Positions 24,183 to 31,321 of a stretch of 64,000 nt of DNA are shown piece after piece (positions within the stretch are counted from its first letter, which is position 1; the number at the start of each line of letters is the position of its first letter). Position numbers and translations under genes: made by a program. The stretch is from CAYNHQ01 sp964397255 (GTDB taxonomy: Bacteria; Bdellovibrionota_G; JALEGL01; DATDPG01). The DNA lies in NCBI GenBank assembly GCA_964397255.1, contig CAYNHQ010000001.1, positions 372,001 to 436,000 on the forward strand. The letters are read 5' to 3'. The notes under the pieces are model-generated. The model made no database searches and was not told the origin of the DNA. It worked only from the letters and a program-made list of their open reading frames with translations.

Positions 24183-24827
24183 TTAAATGCGTTTGATCTT
24201 ATCAAGAAGATCATTTGCAATGTGTCGATATGATTTGGCCAAATGGCTGTTGCCGGCCGCAAGTTCAACAACGGCTGACCCTTTAACGATTTCCTCGAGG
24301 TATTTCTTATGGGAATCCATGGCGTAAGGAGCATAGTTCTTTAAGTGAAATCCCATCTGAGCGGCACAGAGGGCGATCCGAACGACATCTTTGGCGTCCT
24401 TCATCCCCTTTGCGCTGGCTCGGCGATTCCCAAACGCCTCTATTTTAAGTGCCAATAAATGTTCTAAACATGCCGCACGGATCGATTCATAAGAAATCGC
24501 TTTGGAAGAAACATCCCCGTACGGAATCAACAACTTGGAGTGGCGTTCCGTATATATGTCGAACTCGAATCCGCCCCTCGTAATCTGGTGCTTAGAGAAT
24601 CTAGCATTTGCAACAACCTCTTCGTCGTCCCTCAAGTCACCCATGGCGGAAATAGAGATATAAAAGTCGGCATCGTGGGTGGTCTCCGCTAACTCCTCCA
24701 CTTCGGGGAGGTGAATCGAATGTAGATAGACAGCCACCCCTCCGATAAAAATAATATCATTTGGGTATTGCACGCTTAAGTCGTGACAAATACTCAACAA
24801 GCGTTTGAATTCCGCGGAGCTCTTCAT
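24183..24827 (-). CDS. Nucleotidyltransferase-like protein (DUF6036/AbiEii-like)
   Basis: A 214-aa protein with the nucleotidyltransferase-fold signature: GG at 29-30 in IFIGGVAVYLHS and the acidic pair D52, D54 in HDADFYIS. A later region has LEHLLALKIEAFGNR and KDAKDVVRIALCAA, the usual second half of AbiEii or DUF6036 proteins. Some such enzymes are toxins that add nucleotides to tRNA or other targets. The divergent neighbour 41 bp away encodes a small basic protein, which could be its partner. A toxin role is inferred from fold and context only. Confidence 0.65.
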   Translation of the reverse strand: MKSSAEFKRLLSICHDLSVQYPNDIIFIGGVAVYLHSIHLPEVEELAETTHDADFYISISAMGDLRDDEEVVANARFSKHQITRGGFEFDIYTERHSKLLIPYGDVSSKAISYESIRAACLEHLLALKIEAFGNRRASAKGMKDAKDVVRIALCAAQMGFHLKNYAPYAMDSHKKYLEEIVKGSAVVELAAGNSHLAKSYRHIANDLLDKIKRI

Positions 24828-24840
24828 GACCGTAGACGTT

Positions 24841-24861
24841 TAAATACATTTATGTTATAAT
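24841..24861. promoter_or_regulatory. Compact divergent promoter, almost leaderless
   Basis: Only 41 bp separate the two divergent starts. TATAAT at 24856-24861 ends 7 bases before the ATG at 24869, so the rightward transcript should begin at or next to its start codon. On the other strand TATTTA (24846-24841) serves the leftward gene, with a leader of a few bases. Neither start has a Shine-Dalgarno. Such a shared A/T-rich gap could let one protein bind and control both genes. Confidence 0.5.
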
Positions 24862-24868
24862 AACGAAA

Positions 24869-25303
24869 ATGTCAACACCGCTCTTTTATCCGATCGTCCG
24901 ATACGCGCCGCGCCTTTCCAGGCAGGGTTCGCGCTTCATTCTGAGTGAGCTGTTTGAACTTGCGGGGGTGCCATGCAAAGCGACCGGGCCGTCGACAAAA
25001 AGAGAAATTTATCTTCGAAAGACAAATACACCTTACATCCTAAGTGAACCCCATCAAGGGGCGGTCGAAATCGGAGTTGCTGCTTCTCCGGCATCCATGA
25101 GAGCGAAAGAGTACGCAATAGCCGCGATGGCCTATGCGCTCTTCGATTTAGTCGCTCGAGAGTCCATTCGAGGAAACCGACGCTTTTGTGAAATTCAAAA
25201 GGTGGGCCGCCCTCGCATCGGCCGCACTAGAACCAACGCCGAACGCCAGCGCAAATTCCGCGAAAGAAGGGAGTTCAAACTGCGTTCGTTTCAACCGTTA
25301 TGA
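24869..25303 (+). CDS. Small basic hypothetical protein, divergent partner
   Basis: I do not recognise this 144-aa protein. The N-terminal two-thirds looks like a compact alpha/beta domain (SRFILSELFELAGVPCKATG, then IEIGVAASPASMRAKEYAIA in approximate order). The C-terminus is strongly basic, GRPRIGRTRTNAERQRKFRE, typical of a nucleic-acid-binding tail. It could be an antitoxin or regulator for the divergent nucleotidyltransferase-like gene, because the promoters overlap. This is a guess from position and charge. Confidence 0.55.
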   Translation: MSTPLFYPIVRYAPRLSRQGSRFILSELFELAGVPCKATGPSTKREIYLRKTNTPYILSEPHQGAVEIGVAASPASMRAKEYAIAAMAYALFDLVARESIRGNRRFCEIQKVGRPRIGRTRTNAERQRKFRERREFKLRSFQPL

Positions 25304-25412
25304 GTATTGCCGCAACCCAAATATGTTTTTGAAGAGAAATCCTCATGTCCGGGGCAAAGAGCAAGAGGTGGGCCAATAGGTTAAAACCAGAAAAAACAAC
25401 TACTTTTGGAGA

Positions 25413-25438
25413 AAGCCCTCTCCATAAATGAAGGGCTT
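25413..25438 (-). terminator. Possible terminator stem after the OmpA-like gene
   Basis: AAGCCCT (25413-25419) and AGGGCTT (25432-25438) form a 7-bp stem with a 12-base loop, about 60 bases after the stop of the OmpA-like lipoprotein gene. On that strand a T-run comes only about 17 bases later, so it is at best a weak terminator. The rest of 25304-25499 shows nothing else. Confidence 0.3.
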
Positions 25439-25499
25439 GGAAACTTTGGTTCTCAAGAATTGTGGAAAATTTGCGTAGTTGAGTCTGCTCACTCGGGGT

Positions 25500-26291
25500 C
25501 TAGGTCGATTTAGGAAGGGGCAATAATACGATTTCAATCCGGCGATTCTTTTTTCTTCCCTCCGGCGTGTTATTCGCTGCGACGGGTCGGTGCTCCGCAT
25601 AGCCCACAGCCGCGAGTCGATCTGGATCGACTCCGTTTTTCTCAAGAAATCGGACGACCTTTGTCGCGCGGGCTGTGGAGAGTTCCCAATTGGAAGGAAA
25701 TTTGGCGGTTAATGAGCCAGTAATTCGCACATTGTCGGTATGCCCTTCGACTTCAATTCGTTTGTCTTTCACACTGCGCAAGATCTCACTCACTTTTTTT
25801 AAGACTTTTTCTCCCGAGGCCTGAATGCGATCGCTACCGGATGGAAAAAGCACCTGGTCGGCCACATTGACCGAGAGGCGATCACCCCGATTGGCGATCG
25901 CAACCTGTCCTTTGGCGATTTCGTCTTTGAGTGAGGCGATCAGATCATCATACGTCTTTGTAGCAAAGGCGATCTTCTCTTCCGACTTTGCTTTTTCTTG
26001 TTTTAACGCGAGGAGTTCCTGTTGGGCTTCCTGGCATCGCCTTGCGCTGTCAGACCCTTTTCCCACCAACATTTGATTCGTATTCGAAAGTTCCTCGTTT
26101 CGTGCTTCAAGCTCCGAGTTTTTCTTTTGGGTGTCTTCGACTTTATCCTTGAGTTCATTTCGTTCTTTGGTGGTGGACTGAAGCTCACTTGAAATTCGGA
26201 CATTTTCAGCCACGGTCATGTCATGTTCTGATTTAAGAACACAGCCTGCGGCAATGACGACTAATCCGATAAGAAGAGCTCTCGGAAGCAT
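25500..26291 (-). CDS. OmpA-domain lipoprotein with coiled coil
   Basis: A 263-aa lipoprotein: signal peptide with lipobox VIAAGC (residues about 13-18), a long coiled coil rich in Glu, Lys and Gln (about 30-120), and a C-terminal OmpA/MotB peptidoglycan-binding domain. The domain shows LFPSGSDRIQASGEKVL, IEVEGHTDNVRI, WELSTARATKVVRFL and GYAEHRPVAANNTPEGRKKNRRIE. It would anchor the outer membrane to the wall. I chose the ATG at 26291, which gives a clean lipoprotein signal; the frame could start 54 bp earlier. It diverges from the cpaF-like gene. Confidence 0.88.
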   Translation of the reverse strand: MLPRALLIGLVVIAAGCVLKSEHDMTVAENVRISSELQSTTKERNELKDKVEDTQKKNSELEARNEELSNTNQMLVGKGSDSARRCQEAQQELLALKQEKAKSEEKIAFATKTYDDLIASLKDEIAKGQVAIANRGDRLSVNVADQVLFPSGSDRIQASGEKVLKKVSEILRSVKDKRIEVEGHTDNVRITGSLTAKFPSNWELSTARATKVVRFLEKNGVDPDRLAAVGYAEHRPVAANNTPEGRKKNRRIEIVLLPLPKST

Positions 26292-26343
26292 GATGTAAAT
26301 CCTACGTAGGTCATTTCTGAAATCAACTGGTACAATCTGGCCC

Positions 26344-27450
26344 ATGCCCGACTTTTTTACGGAGGCTACCGAGGGGTTTTTTCAGCCGATTGCCACGCTT
26401 CTAAATGACCCGGACGTGAGCGAAGTCATGATCAATGGAGTTTCCGATATTTTTGTCGAAAAGAAGGGAAAGCTTTTCAAGACGAAGGCAGCTTTTGAAG
26501 ATGACGAGCAATTGATGGCGGCCGTTCGCAGGCTGGCTCAGTCGGTCGGCCGGACAATCGACATGAAAAATCCGATGCTCGATGCACGCCTTCCCGATGG
26601 TTCGCGCGTTCATGCGATGATCCCTCCCTGCGCGAGTAGGGGAATTTATTTGGCCATCCGAAAATTTTCCCGCCACGCCATGACAATGAAACAGCTTGTG
26701 GATGGCGGAGCTCTGTCGCTCCCCATGGCAAAATTCTTAAATCTCACCGTTTCGCTCGCGAAAAATCTGATTGTTTCGGGGGGAACGTCATCGGGAAAAA
26801 CAACACTTCTCAATGTCATTTCGACGCTCATTCCCGCCGATCAGCGGATTATTGTCATTGAAGACGCCGGCGAGCTTCAATTGCAGCAGGACCATCTTCT
26901 TCCGATGGAAACCCGCCCAGCGGATGCGGAAGGAAAAGGGGAGGTGACGATTCGAGATTTGCTTCGCGCCTCTCTTCGCATGAGACCTGATCGAATCGTC
27001 ATTGGCGAAGTTCGTAGCGGCGAGGCCCTTGATTTATTGCAAGCGATGAACACCGGCCATTCCGGTTCAATGACGACATTGCACGCGAACTCGCCGCGCG
27101 GCGCTCTTTCGCGTCTTGAAACGTTGGCACTAATGTCCAATGTGGCTCTGCCTCTTTTAGCGGTGCGTAGCCAAATCGCCTCAGCCGTCGATGTTGTTGT
27201 TCAGGCGGCGCGGCTGCGCGATGGATCCAGGCGCATTACGCACATCTCCGAGGTAAGAGATCTAACGGACGAAGGCCACTATAATGTCATCGATTTGTTT
27301 CGGTATGAAATTCAAAAGGTCGATGAATCGGGAAAAATTATCGGCCGTCATGTCGCCACCGGCGAACTCCCGTCATTCTTGGGGGAAGCAAAGTCCCAAG
27401 GCTATACCGTCGACGAATCGCTGTTTAAGCCGTCACGTAAGTTGTCCTAA
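26344..27450 (+). CDS. CpaF/TadA-type secretion ATPase
   Basis: A 368-aa hexameric ATPase of the type II/IV secretion superfamily that powers assembly of Tad (Flp) pili. The N-terminal domain (DPDVSEVMINGVSDIFVEKKG) is followed by Walker A GGTSSGKT (146-153), the Asp box VIEDAGEL, Walker B RIVIGE (217-222) and the His box GHSGSMTTLHANSPRGALSR. CpaF proteins normally sit in a tad cluster with cpaB, cpaC, cpaE and tadBC; none are in this window, so this is an orphan or a distant part of one. Its end overlaps the convergent membrane gene by 4 bp. Confidence 0.9.
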   Translation: MPDFFTEATEGFFQPIATLLNDPDVSEVMINGVSDIFVEKKGKLFKTKAAFEDDEQLMAAVRRLAQSVGRTIDMKNPMLDARLPDGSRVHAMIPPCASRGIYLAIRKFSRHAMTMKQLVDGGALSLPMAKFLNLTVSLAKNLIVSGGTSSGKTTLLNVISTLIPADQRIIVIEDAGELQLQQDHLLPMETRPADAEGKGEVTIRDLLRASLRMRPDRIVIGEVRSGEALDLLQAMNTGHSGSMTTLHANSPRGALSRLETLALMSNVALPLLAVRSQIASAVDVVVQAARLRDGSRRITHISEVRDLTDEGHYNVIDLFRYEIQKVDESGKIIGRHVATGELPSFLGEAKSQGYTVDESLFKPSRKLS

Positions 27451-27881
27451 TTTGATTTTGGTTTGTAAATGGCTCCGGCGATAAGAGCTCCGCCGACACA
27501 TTCAAAGAAAGCTCCGACGGTTTTTACGAAGGGTACAAATTTCCCAATGGGGAGCCAGGCCCAGTCGGCGAGATTTTCTGGAACGGCCATGAGGAACCAT
27601 GCAAAGAGACCCACTTTGACGGCGGTCATGGGTCCAGGCTTAAAGGTTCCCCGGGCGGTGGCATAGAGCCAGGAAAGGGCATGCCCGATGCCGATACAAT
27701 AGAGAATCCAAACCGGGCAAAAATTGTAACTTGGCTTTGAAAGTGTCAATCCCATTTTCGCGAGCGCCTCGTATCTCGGCATTAGAATATGGCCATGAAC
27801 GACTCCCTCGCAGATTAAGACCCAAATTGCAGCTGAGAAACCGCCAATTAAAAAACGCTTTCGATTGATCGGACAGTCCAT
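27447..27881 (-). CDS. Small integral membrane protein
   Basis: A 144-aa protein with four hydrophobic segments (about 9-30, 55-75, 85-105 and 118-138) and several aromatic residues (WVLICEGVVHGHILMP, NFCPVWILYCIGIGHALSW). I do not recognise a family. A Shine-Dalgarno (AAAGGAGAG) precedes its ATG, and it lies 11 bp after asnS on the same strand, so it is probably the last gene of that operon. Its end overlaps the cpaF-like gene by 4 bp from the opposite side. Confidence 0.6.
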   Translation of the reverse strand: MDCPINRKRFLIGGFSAAIWVLICEGVVHGHILMPRYEALAKMGLTLSKPSYNFCPVWILYCIGIGHALSWLYATARGTFKPGPMTAVKVGLFAWFLMAVPENLADWAWLPIGKFVPFVKTVGAFFECVGGALIAGAIYKPKSN

Positions 27882-27892
27882 AGTTCTCTCCT

Positions 27893-29185
27893 TTATGGTG
27901 TTACCCTTTCTAGCATACGCGGAAAGGGAATAGTTTCACGAACATGGTGCAAGCCACAGACCCAGGCGACGGTTCGCTCCAGTCCTAAGCCAAATCCGGC
28001 ATGTGGAACGGAACCGAATCGGCGCAAATCCAGATACCACTCAAACGGGGCTTTCGGGAGTTTGTGCTCTGCAATCTTTTTCTCCAAAACTTCCAACGAC
28101 TCTTCTCGCTGGCCACCGCCGATGATTTCTCCGTAACCTTCGGGCGCCAGCATGTCGACCGAGAGCGAAAGTTTCGGATCGTTCGGGTCGGTTTTCATAT
28201 AGAACGCTTTGTTCGCCATTGGAAATCGATTCACCATAATCGGCCGATCAAATTGTTTGGTGAGAAGAGTCTCTTCGTCGCCGCCAAAATCATCTCCCCA
28301 TTTCACGGAGGCTCCTGCCTTTTGAAGCACTTCTACAGCTTCCCCATAGGATATTCGGGGGAACGGCTTTTTCACATTTTCGAGGGGCTTTGTATCGCGC
28401 TCAATGATGTCGAGTTCTCGTTTGCACTTGTCGAGAACTCGGCTGACGATAGAGACCATCAGGTCTTCCGCTAAATTCATATTGGCTTCCAAATCATTAA
28501 AGGCGACTTCAGGTTCGATCATCCAAAATTCGGTGAGATGCCTGCGTGTTTTCGATTTTTCCGCCCGAAACGTCGGGCCGAAACAATACACTTTTCCCAA
28601 CGCCATCGCCCCCGCCTCCATATAGAGCTGGCCGCTTTGCGTGAGATAAACCTTTTCGCCGAAATAATCCGTTTCAAAAAGGGTCGTCGTTCCTTCGCAG
28701 GCAGCGGGTGTGAAAATAGGGGCGTCGAGCATGACGAATCCGTTGGAATCAAAGTAATCTCGAATTCCCTTAATCAATTCGCTTCGCACACGTAGAGTGG
28801 CGTTTTGTTTTCGTGATCGGAGCCAAAGATGGCGATGTTCCATTAAAAACGCCACACCGTGATCTTTTGGCGCGATGGGGTAGGGAGGGGCGATGGACAG
28901 GATCTCCATAGATCGGACAGAGAGTTCGTAACCGATAGGCGAGCGCTTGTCGGCGTGTACGACGCCCGTCACAGTAAATGACGACTCTTGCGTCAGTTTC
29001 TCCGCTTTTGAAAATTCCTCGTCTCCCACTTCGCTCTGAACCACCACACATTGAATAATGTCCGTGCCGTCACGGAGCTGAAGGAATTGAATCTTTCCGC
29101 TTGACCGTTTGTTATACAGCCACCCGCGTAACATGACGGTTTCGCCCTCATGTTGAGCGATCTCACGAATCGTGGTGACGATCAT
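27893..29185 (-). CDS. Asparaginyl-tRNA synthetase AsnS
   Basis: AsnS charges tRNA-Asn with asparagine. The 430-aa protein, of usual length, has the OB-fold anticodon domain (MLRGWLYNKRSSGKIQFLQL) and the class II core: LYMEAGAMALGKVYCFGPTF with the motif 2 FRAEKSKTRRHLTEFWMIEPE (parts FRAEKSKT and HLTEFWMIEPE), then IIGGGQREESLEVLE and the motif 3 HAGFGLGLERTVAWVCGL. The HLTEFWMIEPE motif separates AsnS from AspS. I used the ATG at 29185, which overlaps the lipoprotein stop by 4 bp; the longer frame lies inside that gene. Confidence 0.96.
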   Translation of the reverse strand: MIVTTIREIAQHEGETVMLRGWLYNKRSSGKIQFLQLRDGTDIIQCVVVQSEVGDEEFSKAEKLTQESSFTVTGVVHADKRSPIGYELSVRSMEILSIAPPYPIAPKDHGVAFLMEHRHLWLRSRKQNATLRVRSELIKGIRDYFDSNGFVMLDAPIFTPAACEGTTTLFETDYFGEKVYLTQSGQLYMEAGAMALGKVYCFGPTFRAEKSKTRRHLTEFWMIEPEVAFNDLEANMNLAEDLMVSIVSRVLDKCKRELDIIERDTKPLENVKKPFPRISYGEAVEVLQKAGASVKWGDDFGGDEETLLTKQFDRPIMVNRFPMANKAFYMKTDPNDPKLSLSVDMLAPEGYGEIIGGGQREESLEVLEKKIAEHKLPKAPFEWYLDLRRFGSVPHAGFGLGLERTVAWVCGLHHVRETIPFPRMLERVTP

Positions 29186-29775
29186 GGTTGGGTTTGCGAG
29201 ACGGCGGTCCAGTTGAATTTCACATCGGCGAGGACACCGGTCATTCGAAGCGTCATGGGAGCCGTGGTTCCCCGTTTGAATTTCACGAGGAAGTTGGAAG
29301 ACCACATCGTGATGTATGGATAGAAATATTCAGTCGTCGTATCCGTCGGAACCGTATTGATGGAGTCGGGGTCCAAAGCCTCGCCATTGGGACCTTCCAG
29401 CGTCAGCCTCCAAACTTTGGCGCTTTTATCCAGGCGGGCCGCATCTTTGTCGGTGGAAAAATGAGACACGAAAAAAACGTCGTATTGTTCCCCGTCGGCC
29501 ATTTCTTTCGCTCGAAGCGCTTCTTTTTCTGCCGGCTTTAAGCCATACCGCTCCGCATATTCATTGACGTATGCTTCGCGCAGGGCGCGGCTCCGATAAG
29601 TCACCGTCGTGAGGTATCGGACTTTTTCAAGACCGAAATAACTCGCATCGCGCGTTTCCGATTTAAGGATGTCGTGGTATTTTGAAATCGGGTCACCGAA
29701 AAAATCTCTTCGAATCGAACAACCGTTTACTGTGATTGCCACGAATAGAACGAAAGAATAAAAGAAGATCCGCAT
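29182..29775 (-). CDS. Conserved-looking lipoprotein of unknown function
   Basis: A 197-aa protein with a lipoprotein signal (MRIFFYSFVLFVAITVNGC, the lipobox being VNGC). The mature part contains SETRDASYFGLEKVRYLTTV, a helix rich in Ala/Glu/Lys (KPAEKEALRAKEMADG), and beta-rich segments near the end (SNFLVKFKRGTTAPMTLRMTG). I do not know its function. The gene shares one base with the receiver gene upstream (TAATG) and 4 bp with asnS downstream, so it is co-translated with both. Confidence 0.7.
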   Translation of the reverse strand: MRIFFYSFVLFVAITVNGCSIRRDFFGDPISKYHDILKSETRDASYFGLEKVRYLTTVTYRSRALREAYVNEYAERYGLKPAEKEALRAKEMADGEQYDVFFVSHFSTDKDAARLDKSAKVWRLTLEGPNGEALDPDSINTVPTDTTTEYFYPYITMWSSNFLVKFKRGTTAPMTLRMTGVLADVKFNWTAVSQTQP

Positions 29776-30203
29776 TAGCCGGTGGGAAGAGAAGAAGAAC
29801 TGCCTCCCAAAGTCCTTTTTCCCGTGATGCCGAACTGGTCGATCGTGTTTCGAAGTTGCTCTAAATCAATCGGCTTATCGAAATAGGCGTCAGCCCCCAA
29901 ACGCTTCACTTCATCCCGAACCTCGTCCGATCCAAACGCCGTCATGACAATGATTTTACAGCCGGGATGTTTCTCTTTCGTTAATTCGATGATTCGCATT
30001 CCTTCTAGATCGTTGGTTTTAGAAAGGCGCAAATCGGTGATGACCAGTTCAAAATCATAGTCGGAAAGTGCTTTTTCCGCCCACTCGGCTCGGTTGCAAG
30101 TAATGACATCAATCCCCTCTAGCTTGAGGGCATAGCCCAGACTTAAAAGGATCGTTTTTTCATCATCTATAACGAGAACTCGCTTGGCGGTGGGACGGTT
30201 CAC
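29775..30203 (-). CDS. Single-domain response regulator
   Basis: A 142-aa CheY-like receiver with no output domain. The acidic pocket is VIDDE, the phosphorylation site is D57 in LVITDLRL, the switch threonine is T88 in IVMTAF, and the conserved lysine K110 is in FDKPID. A short Ser-rich tail follows. It is encoded with the PAS histidine kinase and a PEGA protein, so it is probably the kinase's partner, perhaps passing phosphate to another protein or controlling the PEGA protein. Confidence 0.9.
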   Translation of the reverse strand: MNRPTAKRVLVIDDEKTILLSLGYALKLEGIDVITCNRAEWAEKALSDYDFELVITDLRLSKTNDLEGMRIIELTKEKHPGCKIIVMTAFGSDEVRDEVKRLGADAYFDKPIDLEQLRNTIDQFGITGKRTLGGSSSSLPTG

Positions 30204-30208
30204 TGCCC

Positions 30209-31321
30209 TTATTTCGCAGGATTCCCTGAGTGCGTCAATCTCAAAAGATGTAAGGAGAGTTCGCGTTCCTCCCCCCTTTCCAGGCTAATCCATTGAAGGG
30301 ATGACTCATATCCCGCTTTTCGTATCTCTACCTGAGCCACCACGCCTGGGGTAATTCCTCCAATCTTTACCGGGGTTTTCCCCTTCACCCGAACATGGTC
30401 GATCCAGACTTCAGCTCCCGGCGGGGTGGAGTTCACCGTGAGCGAGGTTTCATTTGAGGAAGGCGCTGGAGAGGAAAGCGGCCGGAGGCGCTTTGTTTTC
30501 ATGCTCTGCAATACCTCTGAATTCTCCAATCTTTTTTTCACCTCTCCTTCGCGATCGTACGAATCTTTTTCCTCCAACCATTTTCTTCCATGATGAACCG
30601 CGAGAGCGGTTCCTATTGAAATTAAGAGAAGAAGAAAGAGCCGCTTGGCTCGATCCCCTACCTTTACCCTTGGCTCGATCGGCGGACGAGGAATGGCAAG
30701 AGGAATCTTCTTGGCCGACAATTTCTGGGGATTTTCTTCCGCGAGAGGAATGGTTTCCGAGGATGCAAAGCGCGACCGGTCAGATGCGATTTTGCTCGCG
30801 ATTCGGACCAAACTTTCATCTTCCATTTTTGGCGAAGGAGGAGTGGCGCCAATCAGCAAATCAATGGGCACGTCAAAAGGGTCGTCCTCGGTTTTATTGA
30901 CACGCGTACGCACACGGCCGATTACATTTAGTTCAATAGCGTCTGTCATTCCTGCAAACTGCCTTTTTCCCACGCTCGTCCAACTGATTTCAGAGCCCGC
31001 CAGCGTATAGGTGAGGCCGGGAGAGATTGCAATTTCTCCCAATCGAACGGCGCTTTCCAGACGCGTGGCTTCTTCCATTGCTTCGGCGAATTGCCCCTCG
31101 GCAATTCCTCCCTTCCATGTGGAAGGGATCTCTTTCTGCAGGGTCATCAAAGCCTGACACGCTTCCACAGGGGAAGAAAAAAGAAGTACGATAAGTTGCC
31201 CGATGCACTGATGGAGCTTCCCTTGGAATTGGGTGATCAAACGATCGAGGGAAGATGAAATATCAGTCGCTGAAGTGATTACGGCGACCGTTTTGATGGA
31301 GAGAGAGGAACTCTCAGGCAT
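30209..31321 (-). CDS. Degenerate cyclase-like/PEGA membrane protein
   Basis: A 370-aa protein. The N-terminal 165 or so residues look like a degenerate nucleotidyl-cyclase-fold domain (IKTVAVITSATDISSSLDRL, KGGIAEGQF, LESAVRLGEIAISPGL). Metal-binding aspartates of active cyclases are not visible, so it is probably a sensor or binding module. A linker with many Ile/Pro/Ala leads to one membrane segment (RLFLLLLISIGTALAVHHG, about 225-243). The C-terminal PEGA domain (LTVNSTPPGAEVWIDHVRVK, then GKTPVKIGGITPG) lies outside the membrane. It overlaps the kinase gene by 8 bp and precedes the receiver gene by 5, hence one signalling operon. Confidence 0.72.
   Translation of the reverse strand: MPESSSLSIKTVAVITSATDISSSLDRLITQFQGKLHQCIGQLIVLLFSSPVEACQALMTLQKEIPSTWKGGIAEGQFAEAMEEATRLESAVRLGEIAISPGLTYTLAGSEISWTSVGKRQFAGMTDAIELNVIGRVRTRVNKTEDDPFDVPIDLLIGATPPSPKMEDESLVRIASKIASDRSRFASSETIPLAEENPQKLSAKKIPLAIPRPPIEPRVKVGDRAKRLFLLLLISIGTALAVHHGRKWLEEKDSYDREGEVKKRLENSEVLQSMKTKRLRPLSSPAPSSNETSLTVNSTPPGAEVWIDHVRVKGKTPVKIGGITPGVVAQVEIRKAGYESSLQWISLERGEERELSLHLLRLTHSGNPAK

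Noticed and set aside
28001..28474. 157-aa open frame opposite asnS
   Set aside because: It is antisense to the AsnS core motifs and has no ribosome site or similarity.
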